A DNA stretch of 64,000 nt, from NCBI RefSeq assembly GCF_017464355.1, contig NZ_JAFUAG010000029.1:1-64000 (forward strand), given 5' to 3'. The DNA comes from Ruminococcus sp. (GTDB lineage Bacteria > Bacillota > Clostridia > Oscillospirales > Ruminococcaceae). Below, piece by piece: positions 51,621-59,703 of this stretch. Below the pieces are notes generated by a model. That model made no database searches. It saw only the letters and a list, made by a program, of their open reading frames with translations, and was not told where the DNA came from. Each line of letters opens with the position of its first letter. Within the stretch, counting starts at the first letter, position 1. Made by a program: the position numbers and the translations under genes.

Positions 51621-52295
51621 TTATTCCTTCATAAACTGCTCCACCGTATTCTCCACCAGGCTGACACCGTTTTCCTCGGTTATCTCCACCCTGTAATCAT
51701 AGGTGTTCTCACTGCCGTTGTTTTCGGCCTCGGTGATCTCATCGAAATACATGAGCTTTCCGTCACCGTCAAACAGATACTCCGCACGGAAGCCCGTCAC
51801 TGTGCCTTCCTCGACCTTAGCGCCTATCTTCTGCACATCGTACACATGGGTGACTTTTATGCCCTCGGGCACCGTTTCTTCCTTAGCCTCGGTGATGTTC
51901 TCGGGGCTGTATATCAGCAGGCCCTCAGCCGCCTGGGGGTGGGGCATTTTTCTTGTATACCTGACAAAGTCAGTATCGCCCTTTGTGGTATGGCTGACCT
52001 CGCCGTTCTCATAGGTAAAGCATTCAAGCCCATTGTTATACTGGGCATACTCGTTGTTCTCGCTTTTCCCGTAATAGGAGAATATCAGCGTATCCTTTTC
52101 ATCATACTTGAAAGTGAAGCTCTGCGCCTCTTCCCCTGTGTTCATGTCTGTCATGACCACACGGGCGCTGTCAAGGGAAGCATACTCCTCCCGTGCCTGC
52201 TTTATCAGAGCGCCGCCTGCCTTGTCCTCTGCCTTGCCGCAACCCGCAAGCCCCAGCATAAGCACAGCCAGCCCTGCCGCAAAGATCTTCCTCAT
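51621..52295 (-). CDS. lipoprotein of unknown function
   Basis: 224 aa. The lipobox LAGC (C19) follows a hydrophobic signal, so the mature protein is anchored outside the membrane. The mature part has SARVVMTDMNTGEEAQSFTFKYDEKDTLIFSYYG and ends LVENTVEQFMKE. This sheet-rich pattern, with a MTDMNTGE-type opening, resembles LolA/LppX-like folds; that is speculative. It overlaps the previous gene by 4 bases (ATGA) and ends the divIC operon. Confidence 0.83.
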   Translation of the reverse strand: MRKIFAAGLAVLMLGLAGCGKAEDKAGGALIKQAREEYASLDSARVVMTDMNTGEEAQSFTFKYDEKDTLIFSYYGKSENNEYAQYNNGLECFTYENGEVSHTTKGDTDFVRYTRKMPHPQAAEGLLIYSPENITEAKEETVPEGIKVTHVYDVQKIGAKVEEGTVTGFRAEYLFDGDGKLMYFDEITEAENNGSENTYDYRVEITEENGVSLVENTVEQFMKE

Positions 52296-52555
52296 ATGCT
52301 CTTGCCGACCTTCGCAAACATTATGAGCGCCAGCGTTATGGTGAATATCTGTGAAATGGTAGCGTGTATCATAAGTCCCAGGCTGAACTTTATGACATAC
52401 AGGTCTACCGCCACATTCTCTATCCCTATATCCCTGCCCCAGCTGAGCCAGTCAACATAAGCCTTGCCTGCGCATATGTAAGCTATGAAAGCCCCCAGCA
52501 CTATACCTGCCAGCATAAAGAATATGAACGCGAACGCTTTCTTGAATTTTTCCAT
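52292..52555 (-). CDS. small membrane protein, DUF4321-like
   Basis: 87 aa with two hydrophobic segments (about 8-28 and 53-80) joined by a polar loop WLSWGRDIGIENVAVDLYVIKFSLGLMI. The glycine-rich first helix and the IGI...VDLYVIKFSLG pattern resemble DUF4321 proteins of Firmicutes, which are uncharacterised. Between the S1-domain gene and the lipoprotein gene, translationally coupled to the latter. Confidence 0.8.
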   Translation of the reverse strand: MEKFKKAFAFIFFMLAGIVLGAFIAYICAGKAYVDWLSWGRDIGIENVAVDLYVIKFSLGLMIHATISQIFTITLALIMFAKVGKSI

Positions 52556-52569
52556 ACTAAGCCCTCAGC

Positions 52570-53091
52570 TCACTTTCTGCGGGAGGGTGAGCGTCTTTTA
52601 TTATCGGTTATCCTTTTCAGGTCAGAGAATTTCTCATCGCTCGATGCCTTGAACTTGCTGAGCATATCCTCAAAATCCGCATTGCCCGAATTCTGGTTCG
52701 GGTCATATATGGGGGGCGGGTTCTTGCTCAGGTCCTGGGGAGGTCTGTCATCGCGGGTCCTCTGGAAAGCAGGTCTTGCCCCTCCCTGTCTGCCCTGCTG
52801 GGGCCTTCCGCCCTGTCTGCCGCCGCCCTGGCGGTCTCCCTGCTTTCTGGGAGGTGCGGGCAGTGCCTTCTTTATGGACAGGGATATCTTGCCGTCCTCG
52901 CCCATGCTCAGCACCTTGACCTTTACAGTTTCCCCCTCGTGGATATGGTCCTTTATCTCACTTACGAAAGTATTTGCCACCTCCGAGATATGCACCATAC
53001 CCGTGGTATCCTTGTCCAGTTCCACAAAAGCACCGAACTTTGTGATACCTGTTACTTTTCCCTCATAGATCTTTCCAACTTCCAGCTGCAT
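52570..53091 (-). CDS. S1-domain RNA-binding protein
   Basis: 173 aa. A single S1 domain (residues 1-75: GKIYEGKVTGITKFGAFVELDKDTTGMVHISEVANTFV...GETVKVKVLSMGEDGKISLSIKKA) is followed by a Q/G/R-rich low-complexity stretch (RQGGGRQGGRPQQGRQGG) and a basic tail. Domain and neighbourhood match the B. subtilis YabR type, found next to divIC. The R/G/Q tail, unusual in bacteria, suggests extra RNA binding. Confidence 0.92.
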   Translation of the reverse strand: MQLEVGKIYEGKVTGITKFGAFVELDKDTTGMVHISEVANTFVSEIKDHIHEGETVKVKVLSMGEDGKISLSIKKALPAPPRKQGDRQGGGRQGGRPQQGRQGGARPAFQRTRDDRPPQDLSKNPPPIYDPNQNSGNADFEDMLSKFKASSDEKFSDLKRITDNKRRSPSRRK

Positions 53092-53144
53092 TTAGATTTT
53101 ACTTCCTCACTTTAGATTTTTATACAAACAGGCTCCCCTCAGGG

Positions 53145-53705
53145 TCAGCCTTTATTTTCCTCTGACTTGTTCACTATATAATAGCGCCTCTCATTGGGAT
53201 AGGAATACCCCAGCTGTTCAACGGCCACCCTTTCCATGAACTCGTCCTCGTCTGCTTCGAGAAGTGCAGTGTACTCATCGTTCTTCTGCTTGGTCTCCTC
53301 TATCTTGTTGTTCATCATGACGGTCTCCTGCTCGAGCTGTTCTATCTCGTTCTGCTGGGAGATTATATCCGCCGCCGCGATGACACAGAAACAAACGATT
53401 ATCACGAAAAGTATGGGTCTGAACAATCTCGGTCTGCGCTTTGTGGTGACAGCCGTGCTTTTCTCGGCGGGCACATCGTCATCATCGGGAAGAGGTTCTT
53501 CTTCCTGCACAGTTTCGGGCTCTTCCGTTTCACCGTATCCCTCAGGCTCTTCAGCTTCCTCATAGCCGTCATATCCGTCTTCCTGAGCTTCCTCATGCTC
53601 ATTGAGGTTCGCTGCCATAATGAGGTCCCCTGCGCCGTCGAGATCTGCGTTACTGCCTTTTTCTTCCGTTGTTTCCCCGAGGGCAACAGTTTCGTCCTTA
53701 TCCAT
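53145..53705 (-). CDS. divIC: septum formation initiator, DivIC/FtsB family
   Basis: 186 aa. After a long, strongly acidic cytoplasmic region (1-80, rich in E/D) comes KRRPRLFRP, one membrane helix (about 97-113), then a coiled coil (IISQQNEIEQLEQETVMMNNKIEETKQKNDEY) and the typical VAVEQLGYSYPNERRYY end. DivIC bridges early and late divisome proteins at the septum. The acidic N-terminus is much longer than in B. subtilis. It heads the operon with the S1 gene. Confidence 0.92.
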   Translation of the reverse strand: MDKDETVALGETTEEKGSNADLDGAGDLIMAANLNEHEEAQEDGYDGYEEAEEPEGYGETEEPETVQEEEPLPDDDDVPAEKSTAVTTKRRPRLFRPILFVIIVCFCVIAAADIISQQNEIEQLEQETVMMNNKIEETKQKNDEYTALLEADEDEFMERVAVEQLGYSYPNERRYYIVNKSEENKG

Positions 53706-53757
53706 CGCCTGCTCCTTTCCGACTTATGTATACATTACACAAAGTCTACTCTTTTGT

Positions 53758-53787
53758 ATTATACAACATTTTCGCCTTAACTTTCAA
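53758..53787 (-). promoter_or_regulatory. promoter of the divIC operon
   Basis: Minus-strand TTGAAA (53782-53787), 18 bp, TATAAT (53758-53763), with TTG before the -10. The leader would be about 45 nt. Confidence 0.75.
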
Positions 53788-53884
53788 GGGCTTTTTCCAA
53801 GTTTTTTTGTCAGATATAAAATTTAGTCGTTTTTCACAAAATACCATTAAACTCCGCCTGATTTTTTTAAGCCGATATCCCTCC

Positions 53885-53928
53885 GAAAACAACATGAGCG
53901 CGGGCGAAACTTTCGCTCACGCTCATGA
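53885..53928 (-). terminator. terminator of the CE2 esterase gene
   Basis: CATGAGCG (53893-53900) with CGCTCATG (53920-53927) and an inner GCGAAA/TTTCGC stem; TTGTTTT follows on the minus strand. Confidence 0.7.
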
Positions 53929-53944
53929 TCATATCACAGAGATC

Positions 53945-55036
53945 TTATTCCCAGAGCTTATCGCCCATATTTGAAAGGTAGGCTGTCAGCTCCCCTGCCA
54001 TTTCATACTGTTCGCTGAGCCTGGGGTGCCCCGGGGTAGCCCTGCCCGAACGGGTGAACATAAAGTGGCTTATCCTCTCGTCGTTCAGCTCGTTTGCTAT
54101 CTCATCTATGACCTTGTCCCACTCGGGGTCATGGTTGAGGACGGTCAGGGTCAGCACGAAATATGCCTTGGGGTATTTTTCCCTCAGAGACTTTATGATA
54201 TCCTTGTACCTCTCCTTCCAGCGGGTGCGGAAAGCGGCGTCGTTGATATCGGGGTCGCCCTCAGCCTCGTTGTGCTGGTCGTTCTGTCCCACCGCGAAGA
54301 TGACCACGTTGGGAACATACTTTGCAAAGTCCCAGTCGGTGTAGCCCTTTTCGCCCTCGGGGAAATAGCACAGCTTGTCGTAAGCTGTTTCCATGCCGAT
54401 GAAGTTCGGTGCATGGTACCAGCCTGTGTTATCGAAGATAGCTATGCCCCCCTGGGCAGTATCGTGCAGCTGCGCCCCCAGGTTCCTGGCGGTGATGGCA
54501 GCATAGCTGTGCCATGCGTTATCGTAGATGCCCTTTGTATCCTCGGGGTCGGACTTGCCCACGTTGTCCATGGCTTCCACCACAGCTCCCGCCGATACCG
54601 AATCGCCGAAGCATTCTATCTTCCTTGCGGGAAGTGCGGGGGCTTCCAGCACCTCGGCATTTTCATCTATGATGAAGCCCAGGAACTTGTAGTAATGGGA
54701 AGCGTCCTGTCTTTTGAAGAGCAGTATGTCATGCTCGCCCTCCTCAAGGCCTTCCGCCAGGGGGACAATGTATTCGCCTTCCCACTCATCTTCCTTGCCG
54801 AAATCCGCACGGCACTCCTTGCCGTCGATGAGAAAACCCAGGGACATATCGTTGAAGAACCGCTTGTTGAACACAGCGGCACTCACGGAAGTTCCCGTAA
54901 ATCTCATTCTCACCCACGAACCTGCCCAGATGAACACAGGGGCTTCGGGCTCGGAAAAGTCTATCCTGCCCATGTAGGTCATTTTGTCTGCGGGGCTTAC
55001 AAGCTTTTTGCCCGCGGGTATCTTTGTCTTATCCAT
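53945..55036 (-). CDS. CE2-like acetyl esterase, probably intracellular
   Basis: 363 aa. The N-terminal jelly-roll-like domain (1-125: IDFSEPEAPVFIWAGSWVRMRFTGTSVSA...) precedes an SGNH hydrolase domain with the nucleophile in FGDSVSAG (about 147), FAVGQNDQHN (about 256) and the catalytic histidine in PGHPRLSEQYEMAGEL near the C-terminus. This two-domain order is that of carbohydrate esterase family 2, which removes acetyl groups from xylan or mannan oligosaccharides. No signal peptide is seen after the chosen ATG (RBS GGAGG), so it may deacetylate imported oligosaccharides. The frame extends 20 codons upstream without a signal sequence. Confidence 0.9.
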   Translation of the reverse strand: MDKTKIPAGKKLVSPADKMTYMGRIDFSEPEAPVFIWAGSWVRMRFTGTSVSAAVFNKRFFNDMSLGFLIDGKECRADFGKEDEWEGEYIVPLAEGLEEGEHDILLFKRQDASHYYKFLGFIIDENAEVLEAPALPARKIECFGDSVSAGAVVEAMDNVGKSDPEDTKGIYDNAWHSYAAITARNLGAQLHDTAQGGIAIFDNTGWYHAPNFIGMETAYDKLCYFPEGEKGYTDWDFAKYVPNVVIFAVGQNDQHNEAEGDPDINDAAFRTRWKERYKDIIKSLREKYPKAYFVLTLTVLNHDPEWDKVIDEIANELNDERISHFMFTRSGRATPGHPRLSEQYEMAGELTAYLSNMGDKLWE

Positions 55037-55113
55037 AATTATACCTCCAGAAAATTCCATATATCCTTCAAGCAGTACCCTACTGCCGAATACCATTATT
55101 ATTCCTTCTCACC

Positions 55114-56481
55114 TTATTTACCAACGCAGAATTTCGAGAACACCTCGCTGACCACCGCTTCGGTGGCCTTTTCACCTGTCAGCTCCAGCAGTGAATTTGC
55201 CGCATAGTCTATCATTACCGTCACCGCGTCTAAAGTTTCGCCCATACCGAGGGCTTCCAGGGCGGCTTTCAGGTTCCTGTTCGCCTTGTCAAGGCAGGCA
55301 CGCTGTCTTTCATTGGCGAAGATAGTGCTGTGGGCATCGTAGTTCTCGGGGGTGAATATCTTCTCCGCCGCCTTTTGTATCTGCGCTCTGTCATCGCGGT
55401 TCTTAGCCGAGATATAAACTATATCATCGCTGTATTTTTTGAAGAAGCTTTCCTCCACAGCGCTTTCAAGGTCTGATTTATTCAGCACTATCAGCGTGCG
55501 CTTGCCCAGGCTCTTCACCTTTTCCAGCAGGGCGATGTCGTCCTCATCGGGCTTGACGGAGGTGTCGAAGACCTCAATGACGAACATACACTCATCAAGT
55601 CTTTTCTCGGCCATTTCAACACCTATCTTTTCCACCCTGTCATCGGTATCCCGTATGCCTGCGGTATCCGAAAGGCGGAAGATCAGCTCGCCCAGCTTGG
55701 CGCTTTCCTCTATGACATCACGGGTGGTGCCTGCCACCTCGGTGACTATGGATCTGTCATAGCCCAGCAGCAGGTTCATCAGTGTGCTTTTGCCCACATT
55801 GGGCCTGCCTGCAATGACGGTATCTATGCCGTGCTTTATGAGCATACCGTTGTCGCAGTCTGCCAGCAGCTTATCAGTGACGCTGACGGCATTTTCAAGG
55901 CTTTCTCTCAGGGCGGTTTCCTCCACGGCGGGCAGGTCTTCCTCGGGGTAATCCACCCAGGCAGCCAGCTCGCCCAGCAGCTTCACCAGCTTGTCGCTGA
56001 CCTCATGTATCCTGCCGAACAGGCTGCCCTGTCTGGTAAGGTTAGCTGAGGCCAGAGCGTACTCGCCCTGGGCTGCTATGGTATCCATGACAGCTTCCGC
56101 CTGGGTAAGGGAAAGCTTGCCGTTCAGCATAGCCCTTTTAGTGAACTCCCCTGCCTGGGCGGGCTCACAGCCGTTGTCAAGGCAGAGCCTCAGCACACGT
56201 TTGGTAACATAGATACCGCCGTGGCAGGATATCTCGCAGACGTCCTCGCCCGTATATGAATGGGGGGCTCTGAACACGGTCAGCACGCCGTCGTCCACGG
56301 TCTTGCCGCCGTCATGTATCTGTCCGTAGGCGCAGGTATAGCCTGCCATGCTGCCCACGCTTTCGCAGGTAAAGGGCTTGAACACCTTTTCTGCGATGCT
56401 CACGGCATTCTCGCCGCTTATCCTTATAACAGATATACCGCCCTCAGCCATGGGGGTAGAAATTGCACATATAGTTGACAT
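55114..56481 (-). CDS. mnmE: tRNA modification GTPase MnmE
   Basis: 455 aa. The N-terminal tetrahydrofolate-binding domain starts MSTICAISTPMAEGGISVIRISG. The inserted G domain has GRPNVGKSTLMN (P-loop), GTTRDVI, DTAGIRDT and NKSD. The C-terminus FCVGK contains the conserved cysteine. With MnmG it installs the carboxymethylaminomethyl group on wobble uridine 34. Its partner mnmG is about 1.2 kb upstream, with one unknown gene between. Confidence 0.98.
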   Translation of the reverse strand: MSTICAISTPMAEGGISVIRISGENAVSIAEKVFKPFTCESVGSMAGYTCAYGQIHDGGKTVDDGVLTVFRAPHSYTGEDVCEISCHGGIYVTKRVLRLCLDNGCEPAQAGEFTKRAMLNGKLSLTQAEAVMDTIAAQGEYALASANLTRQGSLFGRIHEVSDKLVKLLGELAAWVDYPEEDLPAVEETALRESLENAVSVTDKLLADCDNGMLIKHGIDTVIAGRPNVGKSTLMNLLLGYDRSIVTEVAGTTRDVIEESAKLGELIFRLSDTAGIRDTDDRVEKIGVEMAEKRLDECMFVIEVFDTSVKPDEDDIALLEKVKSLGKRTLIVLNKSDLESAVEESFFKKYSDDIVYISAKNRDDRAQIQKAAEKIFTPENYDAHSTIFANERQRACLDKANRNLKAALEALGMGETLDAVTVMIDYAANSLLELTGEKATEAVVSEVFSKFCVGK

Positions 56482-56505
56482 AGCATTCTCCTTGAAATAT
56501 TTGCC

Positions 56506-57492
56506 TTACTCGTACATATCAACATACCGCTTATCATAGACCAGGAAGTTCTCTTCATCTTCAAAGGGGACAAGCATTGTATTTTTGCTTGTATTTTCTC
56601 CTTTATCTGAGGTAAAGTGTTCTACCACCTCTGCCTTATAGCCTTTTATGAAGTCATCCTCATCTATCCCTGCATATTCAGCCACATAGGCCAGTTCCTC
56701 GGGGGACATAGTCGATATGCTGTCCAGGGAAAACGTCACCTGAAAGCCCTCGCCGAACTCTTCGGCCAGCGCACCTGTCTCTTCCGCGTACATCAGCGCT
56801 GTATTCTCAGGAAAATCGTAGCTGTCCAGCGAAGATGGGTCAGCAGAGATACTGTTTATTCTGTCATAATGGGCATCTACAGTATAAAGGAAGCGGATAT
56901 CATTGCCCAGCTCCACCTGTCTTTCCTCCTGGAATACCCAGCGTTCCCCGTTCTTGCGGGCAACTATTATATTCTGTTTCTCAAAGCCTTCGCCCTTGGG
57001 GCCTTTGAAGTGTTCCTTCATGGTCAGGCGGTAGGCTTTGTCATAATCGCCTTTTATTGCGATATTTTTTCTGTAGTCATCCAGCTCTTTCTCGGTGAGG
57101 GGTTCGGTCTTTTCTATCCGGTAAGCCACCTTGAAGCCTTCGCCGTACTTATCCTCCATTATCCTTGCATCCAGCTGCTGGAGTATATCTATCCACTGGG
57201 AATAGCCTGATATACCCTTGCTGCTCAGTCCCTCCGCCGCGTCGTCAGTGAGCTCCTGCTTCATCATATCTCTGCAATAGCTGCTGCCTTTATTGAGTGC
57301 ATCGTAGTAACTGTCTATGCCGTACATATATGCCAGTTCGTCGTTATTTTTCAGGTAGAAGAACACGGCTATTCCTATGAGCCACAGTGCGGCGACGAAT
57401 ATGATCGTCATTTTTCTGCGGCGCTTTTTATTTTTCAGGTAGCTTTCGTTTTCATTCAGCCACGAGTTATCTGCATTCAGGTTTTCGTTCAT
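56506..57492 (-). CDS. single-helix membrane protein with two similar repeats
   Basis: 328 aa. A basic KNKKRRRK stretch and one membrane helix (about 29-47) are followed by an extracytoplasmic part. This contains two similar segments: YGEGFKVAYRIEKTEPLTEKELDDY...EHFKGPKGEGFEKQNIIV (about 116-190) and FGEGFQVTFSLDSISTMSPEELAYV...EHFTSDKGENTSKNTMLV (about 245-320). No known family is recognised. Lies between mnmG and mnmE, 24 bp from the latter. Confidence 0.8.
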   Translation of the reverse strand: MNENLNADNSWLNENESYLKNKKRRRKMTIIFVAALWLIGIAVFFYLKNNDELAYMYGIDSYYDALNKGSSYCRDMMKQELTDDAAEGLSSKGISGYSQWIDILQQLDARIMEDKYGEGFKVAYRIEKTEPLTEKELDDYRKNIAIKGDYDKAYRLTMKEHFKGPKGEGFEKQNIIVARKNGERWVFQEERQVELGNDIRFLYTVDAHYDRINSISADPSSLDSYDFPENTALMYAEETGALAEEFGEGFQVTFSLDSISTMSPEELAYVAEYAGIDEDDFIKGYKAEVVEHFTSDKGENTSKNTMLVPFEDEENFLVYDKRYVDMYE

Positions 57493-57608
57493 TTGATTTC
57501 CCTTTTTTTGCCGGTTTTATCGCTGTTTCTGCGTTTGCGACCGCCGAAAGTTGTTCGCTGTTCTTATCGCTTATTTGTTTGTTTCGCTTTTATTGTTTGC
57601 CGGTCATC

Positions 57609-57684
57609 TTGGGTTGCTCCCTGGTGATTGAGAGGCTCTGCCTCTCAAACTCTCCGCAAGCCTTTCGCGAAAGGCTTGACCCAA
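57609..57684. repeat. three-part palindromic element
   Basis: An outer TTGGGT/ACCCAA pair encloses a 9-bp hairpin (TTGAGAGGC, 57628-57636, with 57640-57648) and a perfect 22-bp palindrome at 57657-57678 (half-site CAAGCCTTTCG). It fills most of the 220-bp gap 57493-57712 and has no ORF. Its layout (hairpin, AAAC-C-C linker, hairpin) resembles each arm of the giant repeat at 40135-40485. Confidence 0.65.
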
Positions 57685-57712
57685 AGCTCTCTTCCTTGGC
57701 ATTCTGTTTGGG

Positions 57713-59581
57713 CTATGCTTTTCCGTTTACTTCCAGATATACCAGCAGCACATTTATATCCGCAGGGTTCACTCCGCTGATACGGCTTGCCTGCCCTACG
57801 GACAATGGTCTTATCTTCGCCAGTTTCTCCGCCGCTTCAAGTCTCAGTGAGCCTACCTTTGAATAGTCGATATCCTCGGGTATGCGCCTGCTCTCCAGCT
57901 TGCGCATGGCTTCAACCTGCTCCAGCTGTATTTTGATGTAGCCCTCATATTTCACCATGAGTTCCACCTGCTCACATACATCATCGGGCAGCTCGGGTCT
58001 TTCGGGGTCGATGAATGCCAGCCCCTTATAGCTCAGCTGTGGTCTGCGTATCAGCTGGGTCAGCTTGAAGCCGTTATTGATAGGGTCTGTACCCTGTGAT
58101 ACCAGGTACTCGTTCAGCTTATCCGAGGGTGCTATATTTATGCCTGAGATACGCTTTATCTCCGCCTCTATCTGCTCTTTCTTCTTAAGGAAAGCTGCAT
58201 ATCTCTCATCATCTACCAGCCCGACCCTATGGCCTGTTTCCGTCAGGCGCAGGTCAGCGTTATCCTGTCTCAGCAGAAGTCTGTATTCGCTCCTGCTGGT
58301 GAGCATTCTGTAGGGATCTGAAACGCCTTTGGTACACAGGTCGTCTATGAGAGTACCTATATAGCTGCTGGCGCGGTCAAGCACCATAGGCTCCTCGCCC
58401 TTTAATTTCAGCGCAGCGTTTATGCCTGCTGCCAGACCCTGGGCGGCGGCCTCCTCATAGCCCGAGGTACCGTTGAACTGTCCTGCGCCGTACACCCCAT
58501 GGAACTCCTTGAATTCCAGTGTTGGCAGCAGGTCGGTGGGGTCGCAGCAGTCATATTCTATGGCATAGGCATTGCGCATTATCTCCACATTTTCAAGACC
58601 CTCGATAGTCCGCAGGAATTTCAGCTGCACATCAACGGGCAGTGAAGAGCTCATGCCCTGCAGGTAGAATTCGTCCGTATCAAGTCCCATCGGCTCAATA
58701 AAAAGCTGATGTCTGGGCTTATCGGAAAACCTCATTATCTTATCCTCGATAGAAGGGCAGTATCTGGGGCCTATAGCGTGTATACGTCCCGAATAGATAG
58801 GTGACAGGTGAATGTTATCCATAATGACCTTATGGGTATCGGCATTGGTATATGCCACATAGCAGTCCACCTTATTTTCGGGCAGCACCTCATTGGTAAA
58901 GGAGAAGGGCTGTATATCCTCATCTCCGTGCTGCACTTCCAGCTTATCAAAGTTTATGGAACGTCTGTGTACTCTGGCGGGGGTACCTGTTTTAAAGCGG
59001 CGCAGTGTCATGCCTGCTGCCTTCAGGCTGTCGGAAAGCTTCCGTGCAGGCAGCACCGAGTCGGGGCCGCTGGCATAGGTGGTAGTTCCAACGTGTATCT
59101 CACCGTTCAAGTAAGTACCGCTGGCGATGATGACAGCTTTGCAGCCGTACTCCACACCGAGATGTGTCCTCACCCCGCATACGGTCCTGCCGTCCTCTTT
59201 AAAAATAAGGTAGGTTATCTCCGCCTGTTTCAGGTAGAGGCCGTCCGTGGCCTCGATAGTTTTTTTCATCAGGTTATGGTAAGCCACCCTGTCTATCTGG
59301 GCTCTCAGGCTATGCACAGCGGGGCCTTTGCCGCGGTTGAGCATTCTGCTCTGTATCAGGGTCTTGTCGGCCGCCCTGCCCATTTCTCCGCCCAGGGCAT
59401 CTATCTCTCTTACGAGGTGTCCTTTGGCTGTTCCGCCTATGGAGGGGTTGCAGGGCATATTGGCAAGCCCGTCCAGGGTTATGGTGAAAAGGGCTGTCTT
59501 AAGTCCCATTCTTGCTCCTGCCAGAGCCGCTTCGCAGCCCGCATGGCCTGCGCCTATAACGATGATATCAAAATTTTCCAT
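57713..59581 (-). CDS. mnmG: tRNA modification flavoprotein MnmG (GidA)
   Basis: 622 aa. FAD-binding GAGHAGCEAALAGARMG at the N-terminus, NPSIGGTAKGHLVREIDALGGEMG, ASGTYLNGEIHVG, and GYEEAAAQGLAAGINAALK in the middle; SRSEYRLLLRQDNADLRL begins the C-terminal region. It works with MnmE on wobble uridine. It starts a group that includes mnmE, downstream of the serS terminator. Confidence 0.98.
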   Translation of the reverse strand: MENFDIIVIGAGHAGCEAALAGARMGLKTALFTITLDGLANMPCNPSIGGTAKGHLVREIDALGGEMGRAADKTLIQSRMLNRGKGPAVHSLRAQIDRVAYHNLMKKTIEATDGLYLKQAEITYLIFKEDGRTVCGVRTHLGVEYGCKAVIIASGTYLNGEIHVGTTTYASGPDSVLPARKLSDSLKAAGMTLRRFKTGTPARVHRRSINFDKLEVQHGDEDIQPFSFTNEVLPENKVDCYVAYTNADTHKVIMDNIHLSPIYSGRIHAIGPRYCPSIEDKIMRFSDKPRHQLFIEPMGLDTDEFYLQGMSSSLPVDVQLKFLRTIEGLENVEIMRNAYAIEYDCCDPTDLLPTLEFKEFHGVYGAGQFNGTSGYEEAAAQGLAAGINAALKLKGEEPMVLDRASSYIGTLIDDLCTKGVSDPYRMLTSRSEYRLLLRQDNADLRLTETGHRVGLVDDERYAAFLKKKEQIEAEIKRISGINIAPSDKLNEYLVSQGTDPINNGFKLTQLIRRPQLSYKGLAFIDPERPELPDDVCEQVELMVKYEGYIKIQLEQVEAMRKLESRRIPEDIDYSKVGSLRLEAAEKLAKIRPLSVGQASRISGVNPADINVLLVYLEVNGKA

Positions 59582-59646
59582 GTGGTCTGCTCCTAGTACA
59601 TAGATATCTTTGCTGCCTGCTGCGGCAGCTTGTTTTACATTTCCTC

Positions 59647-59684
59647 AAAAAACTCGCCGCACCACCGTACATAGTGCAGCGAGT
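59647..59684 (-). terminator. terminator of serS
   Basis: An 11-bp stem with one mismatch (59652-59662 with 59674-59684), followed on the minus strand by TTTTT. It separates serS from mnmG. Confidence 0.85.
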
Positions 59685-59703
59685 CAATGACCTGTTCGTT
59701 ATA

